Source: Neobittarella massiliensis (ex Bilen et al. 2018) (GTDB taxonomy: Bacteria > Bacillota > Clostridia > Oscillospirales > Ruminococcaceae). Taken from it: 64,000 nucleotides of DNA. The position numbers were made by a program, and so were the translations under genes. Every line of letters starts with the position of its first letter. Position 1 is the stretch's first letter. The notes beneath the pieces were generated by a model that did not search any database, was not told where the DNA came from, and was given only the letters and a program-made list of their open reading frames with translations. This document shows, in pieces, positions 1-9,687 of the stretch. The stretch covers positions 118,278 to 182,277 of the forward strand of contig NZ_OKQO01000009.1 of the NCBI RefSeq assembly GCF_900289145.1, read 5' to 3'.

Positions 1-3000
1 AATGGTGACGGTATCACAATCGAATGGGAAGATACACAAGGCGGACCACATGAAACCAAGCTGTCCTGGCCGCAGGCTGCCGGTATTGTTCAACGCCTGG
101 TGGATGAGGGGCGCTATCTGGAGGCCCCTGCCGTCAGCGAGCCGGAGCAGAAGGATGAGACGCAGCCGTTCAGCGCCGAATACCGTCTGTTAGACCGTCT
201 GTGTGCTGACTGCGAGTATTTTCTGGGTGAAGGGCAGCGGGCGGAAAAGCACCTGTGGGCGGGCAGTGTGGAGGCGCAGATCGCCAAAATGCGGGAGCTG
301 TACGCTCAACTGCCGGAAAAACCGGATTGGCTCTCCCCAGAAACCATCGACGCTTACGCCCGCCGCATGGCAGCCCCGGAGCAGCCAGAGGAAACCCGGA
401 TACTGGATGAGGCGCTGGGCGCCCACAGCGGTCAGATTGATATGCTCATGCAGGCCGTCCGTGGGGAACTGACAGTGGGCACCCTGCGGTACAGCATTTT
501 CGAGGAACGGCCCCATATCAGCATGATCGAGGTGCTGGAGGATTACCGCCGTCAGGGGATCGCCACTCAAATGCTCCGTTATCTGCAAGGACAGTATCCC
601 GATGAAGAAATCGAGTGGGGCTATCTGACGGAGGACGGTTCCGCCCTCTACCGGGCGGTGGTGGACGAACAACCCAACCCGGAATATCAAAAGGTCAAGA
701 CTGATCTGGAGGACATTACCCGCTTGTACGATGGCTATGTGCAGCGGATGGAGGGCGGCGGCATCCTCTCCCCAGCGGAAGCCGCTGATATGGATGATTT
801 AGAGGACATTCAATACCGGCTGGAAAAGGAACTGGACGAGCTTCGGCCTGTGCGGGCCTTTGTCCGCATGGAGGGTGTGCCGCCCACACAACCGGAGGAA
901 AAGGCGGACCCTGAACCGCCAGCCAATCCCCGGCCGGAACCGTTCATCCCCCGCAACTTCCGCTTTTCCACGGACTATGACCTCTATCCCGGAGGCGCCA
1001 AGACCAAATATAAAAACAACATCCTGGCGATCAAGACCTTGAAGCAGATTGAGGCGGAGCAGAGGACGGCCACCTCGGAGGAACAGATCACCCTTGCCCG
1101 ATATGTGGGCTGGGGCGGTCTTGCCAACGCTTTTTCCGATAAAGCGGCCGGGTGGGAAAATGAATATCAGGAGTTAAAGGCCCTGTTGACCGAGGAAGAA
1201 TATAAGGCAGCCATGCGCTCCACCATCACCGCCTACTACACCGAGCCGGAGCTGATCCGCTATATGTACCGCGCTTTGGAACGGTTCGGGTTTGAGGGCG
1301 GCCCAGACCGCAGGATTCTTGACCCCGGCATGGGAACCGGCAATTTCTATTCTGTGCTGCCGGAGCAGTATCAGGGAACCAAACTGTACGGCGTGGAACT
1401 GGACTCCATCACCGGGCGTATTGCAAAGCAGCTCTATCCAGAGGCGGATATTTCCGTTATGGGCTATGAGGCGGTCAAGTTTGAGGACAACAGCTTTGAT
1501 GTGATCCTGGGCAACATCCCCTTCAACAGTGTCAAAATCTACGACCGCCGCTACAATGAGCTGAATCCCTATATCCACGACTACTTTTTCATCAAATCCC
1601 TAGACCTTGCCAAGCCGGGCGGCATCATCGCCTTTATCACCAGCAAGGGCATCCTGGACCGGAAGGACGAGAGTCTGCGGGAATATATCGCACGGCGGAC
1701 AGAGTTCATCGGCGCCATCCGCCTGCCCAATACGGCGTTCAAAATGCTGGCGGGAACCGAAGTGACCGCGGATATTGTCTTTTTGAAAAAGAGGGCGGCC
1801 CCCATGCAGCTTGACCGGGCAAACACCCCATCGTGGATACAGACAGACATGGAACGGGGAAAATGGATTCCCTACAACCGCTACTTCATGGATCACCCGG
1901 AAATGCTCATGGGCAAGATGGAGAGCAGCCGGAATATGTACGGCAGCGAGGATGGCACGGCCTGTATTGCGCCGGAGGGTTTCGACCTGTATGAACATCT
2001 CTCCGGCGCGGTGGAAAGCCTGTACGCCCGTTTCAGCGCGGAACCGGATGTGGAGCCACTGGAGAAAGCGGAGGAAGAACAGCCGACCGATTATGAGGAC
2101 GCTCCCGAAGGGACCCGGAATTTTACCTTTTTGGTGAAGGACGGCGAAATCTACTACTGCGAGAAGAACAAGCTGATCCCCCAGCCCTACACCGGCATGA
2201 AGGCGGCCCGTATCAAGGGCCTATGCGAAATCCGTACCGCGCTGCTGGAGGTCATCAGCATCCAGTCCCATGAGTATGACCCTCTGGACCTCCGCAAAGC
2301 GCAGGATAAACTCAATCAGGTCTATGACCGCTTTACCGCCCAATATGGAGCCATCAACAGCAAGGGCAATATCCTCGCCTTTTCCGATGACGATCAATTC
2401 CCCCTGCTGCGCTCCATTGAGGACGAGCGCAAGGACAAAAGCGGCTGGGACAAGTCGGCCATCTTCCATAAGGCGACCATCCGGCCATTCCGTGAGGTCA
2501 ATCACGCCGACACCGCCGAGGACGCCCTGCATATCTGCCTGAACCGCAAGCTGCGGGTAGACCTCTCCTATATGTCCTTCCTGACCGGGAAAGAACAGGG
2601 CGAGTTGGTGGCAGAGCTGGGCGACCGCATTTATCTCAATCCGCAGAAATACTATGGGAACCCGGATGAGGGCTGGGAGCTGGCAGAGGAATATCTGAGC
2701 GGCCATGTGCGGGACAAGCTACTTTACGCAAGGCAGAAGGCGGCGGAAGAACCGGAACTGTTCGCCCGGAATGTGGAGGCGCTGGAGGCGGTTCAGCCGG
2801 AGCCTCTGACCCCTGCCGATATTGAGGTGAATCTGGGCGCCATCTGGGTGCCGGTTGAGTATTACCGCCAATTCATGTATGAAACCTTCCAGACCAGCGG
2901 CTATGCCAAAGTGATTGACGGCGGGGATAACCGGCACCGAATTGATATTGAGTATTTTCCCTATACCACCACTTGGCGAATCAGCAATAAAAACTCCGAA

Positions 3001-5850
3001 TCCGATTCCGTGACGGTCAATCAGACGCTCGGCACAAGCCGTAAAAATGCTTATGAGATACTGGAGGACTGCCTGAATATGCAGTCCACGACCGTCCGTG
3101 ACCGGCAGGAATATACCAATGACAGGGGCGATAAGGCAGTCCGTTATGTTATCAACCCAAAGGAAACCATGATCGCCCGCGCCAAACAGCAGCAGATTCA
3201 GGAAGCCTTCGCCTCCTGGATATGGAGGGAACCGGAGCGGCGGGACGCTCTGCTCAAACTGTATAACGATACCTTCAACACCGTCCGGCCCCGTGAATAC
3301 GATGGGAGCCATCTGGTGATCCCCGGCATGAACTCCGAGATGAAGCTGCGGAAGCACCAGCTTGACTTTGTTGCCCGTGTCATTTACACCGGCACAGGGC
3401 TTGCGGCCCATGAGGTGGGCGCCGGGAAAACCGCCGCGCTGATTGCCGCAGGGATGTACCTGAAGAACCTGGGGGCAATCCACAAGGCGGTGTTTGTGGT
3501 CCCCAATCCTCTTGTGGGGCAGTGGGCGATGGAATTTTACCGCTTTTTCCCCAATGCCAATCTGCTGGTGTCCACGGTGGAGGACTTCACCCCCAAGAAC
3601 CGGAACCGCTATGTTTCCAAAATCGCCACCGGAGAATATGACGCGGTGATTCTGGCGCACAGTCAGTTTGAAAAAATCCCTATTTCAAGAGAGCGGCAGA
3701 TCATGCAGTTGGAACAGCAAATCAATGAGATTGAGGCCGCAATCAGCGAAATGAAGTATGAAAAGGGTGAAAACTGGAGCATCAAGCAGATGGCGATTTT
3801 CCGTGAGAATCTGGAAACCAAATTGGAAAAGCTGTCTGCCGAGGAAAAGAAGGACGACCTTTTAACCTTTGAACAGCTCGGCGTGGATATGATGTTTGTG
3901 GATGAGGCGCATTTTTATAAAAACTGCTTTGTGTTCACAAAGCTGCGGAATGTGGCGGGTATCACCACCTCCTCCAGCCAGCGGGCTTTTGATATGCTTC
4001 TGAAATGCCAGTATTTGCAGGAGGTCAACAACGGGCGCGGCGTGGTGTTTGCAACGGGGACGATGATAAGCAATTCCATCTCCGAACTGTTTGTCATGCA
4101 GCGGTATTTACAGCCGCAGGAGTTGGAGCGGTTCGGCTGGTCCTATTTCGATACCTGGATCGCCCACTTCGCCAAGCGGACTTCCGTGCTTGAGCTGCGA
4201 CCGGAGGGTGGCGGCTACCGGATGCGGGACCGCTTTGTGCGGTTCTACAACCTGCCGGAACTGATGTCGGTTCTCAGAGAGGTTGCGGACATCAAAACGG
4301 CGGATATGCTTGATATTCCCGGTCTGCCAGCCATTCAGGGCGGAAAGGCGCAGATCATTCCCACAGAGGCCACACCCGCGCAAAGGGCGATCATGGCGGA
4401 GTTTATCCTGCGGGCGGACGCAATCCGCGCTGGCCGTGTAAGGCCGGAAGAAGATAATATGCTGAAGCTGACCAGCGAGGCCCGCATGATGGCGATTGAC
4501 CCCCGCATGATCGTCCCCACGGCGGACGGTACAGGAAGCAAGCTGAACATCTGCATTGACGAGGTGTATCAGGTTTGGGCGGACACCGCCGAGGCATCCT
4601 CCACCCAGCTCATTTTCTGTGATGTGGGTACGCCCAAGGCGGGGCGTTTCAATGTATATGATGAATTTAAGCGGGTGCTGATCGAAAAGGGCGTACCGGA
4701 ATCCCAGATCGCCTTTATCCACGACGCCGCGACCGAGGTCCAGAGGCAGGCGTTGTTTGAGCGCACCTGTAAGGGTGAAGTCCGCATCTTGCTGGGCAGC
4801 ACCAATAAGCTGGGAACCGGCGTGAATGTGCAGGACAAGGTAATTGCGATCAATCATCTGGATTGTCCCTGGCGGCCCTCCGATATTACCCAGCGGGATG
4901 GACGCGGGGTCCGGCAGGGCAACGAGAACCCGGAGGTCATGATAAAGCAGTTTGTGACAAAGGGCACCTTTGACGCCTACCTCTGGCAGATTCAGGAACA
5001 AAAATTGCGGTATATCAAGCAAATTCTCACCGGCAGGAGCATCGCCCGGTCCTGTGAGGATGTGGATGAAACGGTGCTTTCCGCCGCGCAGTTTAAGGCG
5101 GCCGCCACGGATAATCCCATGCTGGCACAAAAGATGGAACTGGAAAACCGGGTGACAGAGCTGAAAATCCTGCGGGGTGCGTGGAGCAACGAGCAGCTTT
5201 CTTTGGAACGGAAGGTGAACACGACCTATCCCAATCATATTAAACAGTATCAGCGCCAAATTGAGCAGATCGGTCAGGACATAGCTCTGCTGGAGCAATC
5301 CAAGGGCGGGGACTTCTCTATCATGCTGGATGGGAAGCAGTACACAGAGCGCCCAGCGGCGGGCGATGCGTTTGCCCTGCTTTACCGCACGATCAGTGAA
5401 AACCGCGCAAAGGATGACTTTGAGTTTGAAATTGGTTCTTACCGTGGATTCAAGCTCTGCCTCAACCTTCACCCGCTTTCTCAGGGGATCGTCCTGCGAG
5501 GGGCTTCCCGGTACAGTACAGATATTAGTTATTCCAGTCAGGGAACGATCACCCGCATAGAGAACCTTGCAGAGCGTATCCCCTCTTATCTGACAGAGGC
5601 ACAGCAGGATTTGGAAGAAGTGCAAAAGCAGTTGGAGGCTGCCCGTCAGCAGATGGGCCAGCCTTTTATTTATGAGGAAGAACTGTCCGAAAAGGCTGCT
5701 ACCCTGACGGAGATCAACACAAAGCTGGAGTTCGAGTCTTTGCAGGGACAGGAAAGCGAGGTGGTTTTAGATGAGGACAATCCGCAGACAGACGGCGGGA
5801 AAGCTGCGGCCGGTATCTCCGTTCATGCGGCTACCGGCATCGAACAGTAA
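1..5850 (+). CDS. N6-adenine methylase / SNF2-type helicase fusion, 5' partial
   Basis: The frame is open from the first base, so the true start is upstream; about 1949 residues are visible. Around residues 158-220 there is a GNAT-like stretch (RRQGIA). A methylase domain follows, with GWGGLANAF near 367, the SAM-binding DPGMGTGNF near 440 and NIPF near 503 in place of the usual NPPF. The helicase half has Walker A HEVGAGKT near 1137, DEAH near 1300 and QRDGRGVRQG near 1630. Coiled-coil-like sequence closes the protein. Giant fusions of this kind are standard in Tn1549-type ICEs and are thought to modify or remodel incoming DNA and help escape restriction. Domain calls are firm; the biological role is inferred. 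It leads a run of co-directional genes. Confidence 0.9.
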   Translation, partial: NGDGITIEWEDTQGGPHETKLSWPQAAGIVQRLVDEGRYLEAPAVSEPEQKDETQPFSAEYRLLDRLCADCEYFLGEGQRAEKHLWAGSVEAQIAKMRELYAQLPEKPDWLSPETIDAYARRMAAPEQPEETRILDEALGAHSGQIDMLMQAVRGELTVGTLRYSIFEERPHISMIEVLEDYRRQGIATQMLRYLQGQYPDEEIEWGYLTEDGSALYRAVVDEQPNPEYQKVKTDLEDITRLYDGYVQRMEGGGILSPAEAADMDDLEDIQYRLEKELDELRPVRAFVRMEGVPPTQPEEKADPEPPANPRPEPFIPRNFRFSTDYDLYPGGAKTKYKNNILAIKTLKQIEAEQRTATSEEQITLARYVGWGGLANAFSDKAAGWENEYQELKALLTEEEYKAAMRSTITAYYTEPELIRYMYRALERFGFEGGPDRRILDPGMGTGNFYSVLPEQYQGTKLYGVELDSITGRIAKQLYPEADISVMGYEAVKFEDNSFDVILGNIPFNSVKIYDRRYNELNPYIHDYFFIKSLDLAKPGGIIAFITSKGILDRKDESLREYIARRTEFIGAIRLPNTAFKMLAGTEVTADIVFLKKRAAPMQLDRANTPSWIQTDMERGKWIPYNRYFMDHPEMLMGKMESSRNMYGSEDGTACIAPEGFDLYEHLSGAVESLYARFSAEPDVEPLEKAEEEQPTDYEDAPEGTRNFTFLVKDGEIYYCEKNKLIPQPYTGMKAARIKGLCEIRTALLEVISIQSHEYDPLDLRKAQDKLNQVYDRFTAQYGAINSKGNILAFSDDDQFPLLRSIEDERKDKSGWDKSAIFHKATIRPFREVNHADTAEDALHICLNRKLRVDLSYMSFLTGKEQGELVAELGDRIYLNPQKYYGNPDEGWELAEEYLSGHVRDKLLYARQKAAEEPELFARNVEALEAVQPEPLTPADIEVNLGAIWVPVEYYRQFMYETFQTSGYAKVIDGGDNRHRIDIEYFPYTTTWRISNKNSESDSVTVNQTLGTSRKNAYEILEDCLNMQSTTVRDRQEYTNDRGDKAVRYVINPKETMIARAKQQQIQEAFASWIWREPERRDALLKLYNDTFNTVRPREYDGSHLVIPGMNSEMKLRKHQLDFVARVIYTGTGLAAHEVGAGKTAALIAAGMYLKNLGAIHKAVFVVPNPLVGQWAMEFYRFFPNANLLVSTVEDFTPKNRNRYVSKIATGEYDAVILAHSQFEKIPISRERQIMQLEQQINEIEAAISEMKYEKGENWSIKQMAIFRENLETKLEKLSAEEKKDDLLTFEQLGVDMMFVDEAHFYKNCFVFTKLRNVAGITTSSSQRAFDMLLKCQYLQEVNNGRGVVFATGTMISNSISELFVMQRYLQPQELERFGWSYFDTWIAHFAKRTSVLELRPEGGGYRMRDRFVRFYNLPELMSVLREVADIKTADMLDIPGLPAIQGGKAQIIPTEATPAQRAIMAEFILRADAIRAGRVRPEEDNMLKLTSEARMMAIDPRMIVPTADGTGSKLNICIDEVYQVWADTAEASSTQLIFCDVGTPKAGRFNVYDEFKRVLIEKGVPESQIAFIHDAATEVQRQALFERTCKGEVRILLGSTNKLGTGVNVQDKVIAINHLDCPWRPSDITQRDGRGVRQGNENPEVMIKQFVTKGTFDAYLWQIQEQKLRYIKQILTGRSIARSCEDVDETVLSAAQFKAAATDNPMLAQKMELENRVTELKILRGAWSNEQLSLERKVNTTYPNHIKQYQRQIEQIGQDIALLEQSKGGDFSIMLDGKQYTERPAAGDAFALLYRTISENRAKDDFEFEIGSYRGFKLCLNLHPLSQGIVLRGASRYSTDISYSSQGTITRIENLAERIPSYLTEAQQDLEEVQKQLEAARQQMGQPFIYEEELSEKAATLTEINTKLEFESLQGQESEVVLDEDNPQTDGGKAAAGISVHAATGIEQ

Positions 5851-5870
5851 AATGGCGGGAGGGCGTTTGA

Positions 5871-6965
5871 ATGAGTGAAAAACATTCCACTGTCTGCTAC
5901 ATCTTCCGGGAGGGCGCCTTCTCCCCTGTGCGAGAGGCCAAGCCGTTCCACAACGATTTCGGCCTGGACCTGTTTCAGTACAAGGGCGCCGTCTATGAGG
6001 GCAGGACGGGCCTGCAATTCTGTCCCTTGAAGCAGGCAACGGATATAGCTTCTGTTATTGGAAAACATGGCGGACTGGAAAAGGTGCAAAAGCTGATTGC
6101 AGACAGTTTGGAGCGTACCGGCCTGTCTCCCCGCTACACCCGGCCAGATGAAAAGAAAAAGGACATCTTCTCGCCAAAGGAAAAGGATGAAAACCGGGTG
6201 TTTGCCAAAGACCTGATGGGCAGCAAGCATTACTATTACCGCTTCTACAATGAGAATGGTATTGAACTCTACACGATGGAAAAGAAACGGGAGTTCTTCC
6301 AGACTGTTTATGTTCCCTGCGATGGCTTCATGGTGGGTATCGACCAGCGGCACCGATTGGAAGAAATTCTGAAATGGCTGTCCACGCTGGAGCATGGCAT
6401 CCGGGGTGAGATTGAACGGGTTTTCAATGAGAGTATGGGCGATCCGAAACGGTGGGCAGACCTGGGCTTTGCCAATCTGCTGGGACGGTACTATGAGGCA
6501 AAACGGCACAATATTCCATTAGAAGCAGAGCGCAGGCAGCGGGAAGAACGATGGGCGACAGAGCGTGAAGCAGAGAGGCGCCAGCGTGAACAGGAACAGC
6601 AGGCCCGCTATGATGCCGCTATCCGGGAGGCGGAGAAGGATATTCTGGCGGGAAAGGAGGTGGTGAACCGGGAGGTCAACGGCAAGGCCCTGATTATGCA
6701 GCTTTTCCGGGAGCATGAGATTCCAGTCCCCCTGAAAACACAGGGCTGGATCATCAATGCGCTGCACAGCATCCGCTATTCCCCGGAAAGCGGACAGTGG
6801 GACTACCGTTATTATAGAAAAAGCCGTGACAGTACGAAAATGTTTGAACTGCTCCCGAAGCTGTCAGCGGCAATTCAGACCAAGCAGCAGTTTGAAGAAC
6901 AGGGTGAGGCCAGCCCAGAGGCCCCCGCCGCTGCGGACGAGGACGAGCAGGATATGGAACTGTAA
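5871..6965 (+). CDS. Conserved ICE protein of unknown function
   Basis: 364 residues, 20 bases after the methylase/helicase stop, with GGAGG upstream of the ATG. I do not recognise a family. The middle and C-terminal half are highly charged (runs of R, E and Q near residues 220-260, probably helical or coiled coil), and the protein ends in an acidic tail finishing DMEL. The same kind of tail recurs on several unrelated proteins of this element. No signal peptide or membrane segment is seen, so it is probably cytoplasmic. It is likely co-transcribed with its neighbours. Confidence 0.8.
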   Translation: MSEKHSTVCYIFREGAFSPVREAKPFHNDFGLDLFQYKGAVYEGRTGLQFCPLKQATDIASVIGKHGGLEKVQKLIADSLERTGLSPRYTRPDEKKKDIFSPKEKDENRVFAKDLMGSKHYYYRFYNENGIELYTMEKKREFFQTVYVPCDGFMVGIDQRHRLEEILKWLSTLEHGIRGEIERVFNESMGDPKRWADLGFANLLGRYYEAKRHNIPLEAERRQREERWATEREAERRQREQEQQARYDAAIREAEKDILAGKEVVNREVNGKALIMQLFREHEIPVPLKTQGWIINALHSIRYSPESGQWDYRYYRKSRDSTKMFELLPKLSAAIQTKQQFEEQGEASPEAPAAADEDEQDMEL

Positions 6966-6989
6966 ACCTATTTTTGGAAAGGAGTTCGC

Positions 6990-7088
6990 ATGAAAAAAGT
7001 AATTGTAGGTATTTCCGCCGCTGCCGCCGTGGTTGGCGGCTTTTTCTATTTTGCCTGGTACCGGCATTACCGAGACGCGATCCGGTGA
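6990..7088 (+). CDS. Small single-span membrane peptide
   Basis: 32 residues. A good ribosome binding site (GGAAAGGAG) sits just before the ATG. The peptide begins MKK, has one hydrophobic Gly/Ala/Val/Phe-rich segment at about residues 4-24, and ends in a basic tail (YRHYRDAIR). It lies in a short gap between two larger genes of the same operon. Function unknown; membrane location is inferred from composition only. Confidence 0.6.
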   Translation: MKKVIVGISAAAAVVGGFFYFAWYRHYRDAIR

Positions 7089-7120
7089 GGCGGTTCCTGC
7101 GACCAAGGAGGTGAGGCATC

Positions 7121-8014
7121 ATGCCGCTTGCGGCAACAAGGGCACCCTACACCCTATTTATCGTGGATGACGATATGCCCCCGAATCCCCGTGAGGACTA
7201 CGACTGCCTGGGGAAAATGGTCTGCTGGCATGGGCGCTACTCTCTGGGTGAAAAGCACGATTTTGAGGAACCCCGTGATTTCTTGAAGGATTTGCTGTTT
7301 TCTGAATATTCCAGCAGCCATGACCGGGACAATCCGGTTTTTGCGTTTCTCAAATCTGGTAAGGCCAAGGATGCCAAGTTGGAGTATAACCGCTCCACAA
7401 GGGAGTGGGAGCTGCTGGAGAACCAGCACTGGACTGCCGAGAGTGACTGGTATGTATCGTCCAGCTATGTCGCCTCGCTGAAAGATGATGTGCCGGATTG
7501 GTTTCTGGATGACTGCCTCTCCGCTCTCTCCACCGGCGAACTGTTTTCGTTGGTGGAGCAGATGGAGGGCATGGTGATCCTGCCCCTCTATCTCTACGAC
7601 CATTCGGGCATCACCATGAACACCACCGGCTTTTCCTGCCCGTGGGATTCCGGTCAGGTAGGATGGATTTATGCAGACAAGCGAAGGATTGAAGCGGAGT
7701 ACGGCAAGGTAACGCCTGAAACTATGGAGAAGGCCCGCCAAGTGCTGGAAGGTGAAGTGAAGTCCTACGACTATTTCCTGACCGGCCAGTGCTACGGGTT
7801 CCAGCTATTCCGGGAAGATGTGGAGGTGGATAGCTGCTGGGGCTTCCTGGGCGAGATACGGGATGTGCAGGACGATGTAAAAAGCTATCTGCCGGAGGAC
7901 TGCGATCCGGCTATCGTGGAACTGCTCCAGTTCCGCTATGAGGAGCTGGACATTGACGAGTATCTGGAAGAATTACGGGAAGAAACGGAGGGATTGGATT
8001 GTGAAGCCGGATGA
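7121..8014 (+). CDS. Conserved phage/ICE protein of unknown function
   Basis: 297 residues, preceded by AAGGAGGTGAG. It contains blocks I associate with a widespread, uncharacterised mobile-element family: NPREDYDCLGKMVCWHGRY near residue 22 and LYDHSGITMNTTGF near 157, followed by CPWDSGQVGWIY. No catalytic motif is recognised. The C-terminal 50 residues are acidic. It overlaps the next gene by 14 bases, which suggests translational coupling. Probably cytoplasmic. Confidence 0.8.
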   Translation: MPLAATRAPYTLFIVDDDMPPNPREDYDCLGKMVCWHGRYSLGEKHDFEEPRDFLKDLLFSEYSSSHDRDNPVFAFLKSGKAKDAKLEYNRSTREWELLENQHWTAESDWYVSSSYVASLKDDVPDWFLDDCLSALSTGELFSLVEQMEGMVILPLYLYDHSGITMNTTGFSCPWDSGQVGWIYADKRRIEAEYGKVTPETMEKARQVLEGEVKSYDYFLTGQCYGFQLFREDVEVDSCWGFLGEIRDVQDDVKSYLPEDCDPAIVELLQFRYEELDIDEYLEELREETEGLDCEAG

Positions 8015-8588
8015 TTCCTTGACCGTGTATGTGCTGTATGGCTGCACCTTGAGTAAGGAGCGAAGCTCCATGCGAATCGTGGCCGCCACTACGGATGAAG
8101 AAATGCTGCATACCATCATCGGCGCCCAAATCCTCGGCGGTACAATGGACTACCGGGGCTTCAGCAACATGAAGGGCTTTGAACAGTTCCGGGCCGCCTG
8201 CCGTGCCGGTGATATTCGGTACAGCGATCTGGACTATGGCTTTGTGGAGCAGACGAAGAATCTGATGCTCACAGACTGTGCAAAGGAGCCGCGGCTTGAG
8301 AAAGCCTACCGGCTGCTGAACCTGTCTGAGCGTGAGTTCAATGCCATCCGCAGCGGTTCTCTGGAGAACCTGGGCGCTGACCGCACCCGTTTGATTCTGG
8401 ATAAGGCGCTGTCTTGGGCAGCCCGGAACTATGCCGGATGGGATTTGTACCAGTATTTGAGAGAAGAACTCGGCATGAGCAACGAGGAGATTTCCCACGC
8501 TGGGTTTGAACTGGATGAGTTCTACGAGGACGAAACGGACTATGAGGCGGAGGATGATTATGAGGAAGATTGTGATGAAGAACTATAA
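8001..8588 (+). CDS. Acidic ICE protein of unknown function
   Basis: 195 residues from a GTG start chosen because GGAGGG lies 7 to 9 bases upstream and the start overlaps the preceding gene. The frame stays open for 21 codons further upstream, but that part overlaps the neighbour's coding sequence. No family recognised. The last 35 residues are dominated by D, E and Y and end DEEL, another version of the acidic tail seen on other proteins of the element. Confidence 0.75.
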   Translation: MKPDDSLTVYVLYGCTLSKERSSMRIVAATTDEEMLHTIIGAQILGGTMDYRGFSNMKGFEQFRAACRAGDIRYSDLDYGFVEQTKNLMLTDCAKEPRLEKAYRLLNLSEREFNAIRSGSLENLGADRTRLILDKALSWAARNYAGWDLYQYLREELGMSNEEISHAGFELDEFYEDETDYEAEDDYEEDCDEEL

Positions 8589-8614
8589 TACACAGTCAGG
8601 AAGGCGGTGATTTT

Positions 8615-9685
8615 ATGCGAAGAAGCGCCGCCGCGTATCATAAATTCACCGAGGACGAGATACAGCAGGCAAACAGTGTGGACATTCTCTCTCTTGCCCG
8701 TGGATATGGCTATGAGCCGGAAAAGGCAGGCCGCAAGGCCGTCCACATGAAGCACAGCGGCGGTCTGTATATCTTCCCGGAGAACAACCGCTTTTTCCAG
8801 TGGACGGGGCCGGATGACGGTATCAAGGGCGGAGCCATTGATTTTGTCATGCGGGAGGAAAACCTGTCCTTCCCGGAGGCGGTGGGCAAGCTGATCGGCA
8901 AGGAATATGCGGCGGAAGCCCGACAGGTAACGCCCTATGAGAAGAAGGAGCGCGGGCCGCTGGTGCTGCCTGAAAAGGCGGACAATATGAAGCGGGCCTA
9001 TTGGTATCTGATGTCCATCCGAGGGATCAGTCCACAAATCGTCAGCCATTTTATGAATCGGAAGATGATCTATCAGGAGAAAAAGTACGGCAACTGCGTG
9101 TTTGTGGGTTATGACGCCGAGGGAACGCCCCGGTACTGCTCCATGCGGGCGGCCAGAGAAAACAGCTCATTCAAGATGGACGCGACCGGCTCTGATAAAA
9201 GTTACCCCTTTTTCCATGAGGGAACAAGCGACCTGCTGATCGTCACCGAAGCCCCTATCGACCTGATGAGCCATGCGTCCATCGCCGCTGACTTTTATGG
9301 GCGGGACTGGACGGAGGATCACCGTATCTCCACCGGCTGCCTGTGGAACGGGGCTATTGACCGCTATCTGGAGGGTCATCCCCAGATCAGGCGGCTGGTA
9401 TTTGCGGTGGACAACGACTATCTGGCCCGTGACAAGGACGGGCAGTTTCGGAATTGGGGGCAGCTTACGGCGGCCAAGTGGGTGCGGGAATATACCGGGA
9501 GGGGATTTCAGTGCGCCGTCCATCTTCCCCATCTGAATGATTTTAACACCGATCTAGTGGAGCGGCGGAAAGGCCGCTCCGTGGAGGATTTAGACCGCCT
9601 GCGTATGGCGGAGCTGGAGGCGGAGTTTAACAGGGACGCCGCTGAAGAACCTGAAAGCGAAGATGAACAGGAAATGGAGGCTTGA
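8615..9685 (+). CDS. DUF3991/Toprim domain protein (primase-like)
   Basis: 356 residues. The N-terminal third (IKGGAIDFVM near 70) resembles the DUF3991/CHC2-like region of ICE primases but lacks the zinc-binding cysteines of DnaG. A Toprim-like fold follows: the conserved glutamate in EAPIDLMS near 212 and the DxD-like VDNDYLARD near 266. Such proteins are common in Tn1549-type elements and may prime or process the transferred strand in the recipient; that role is inferred. It ends in the acidic tail DEQEMEA. The stop is immediately followed by the next start. Confidence 0.85.
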   Translation: MRRSAAAYHKFTEDEIQQANSVDILSLARGYGYEPEKAGRKAVHMKHSGGLYIFPENNRFFQWTGPDDGIKGGAIDFVMREENLSFPEAVGKLIGKEYAAEARQVTPYEKKERGPLVLPEKADNMKRAYWYLMSIRGISPQIVSHFMNRKMIYQEKKYGNCVFVGYDAEGTPRYCSMRAARENSSFKMDATGSDKSYPFFHEGTSDLLIVTEAPIDLMSHASIAADFYGRDWTEDHRISTGCLWNGAIDRYLEGHPQIRRLVFAVDNDYLARDKDGQFRNWGQLTAAKWVREYTGRGFQCAVHLPHLNDFNTDLVERRKGRSVEDLDRLRMAELEAEFNRDAAEEPESEDEQEMEA

Positions 9686-9687
9686 TT

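Noticed and set aside
2719..3660. 313 codon minus-strand frame
   Set aside because: Antisense shadow of the same gene, as above.
4108..5625. Long open reading frame of 505 codons on the minus strand
   Set aside because: Lies fully antisense to the helicase part of the methylase/helicase gene, has no ribosome binding site and no recognisable composition; a by-product of GC-rich codon use.
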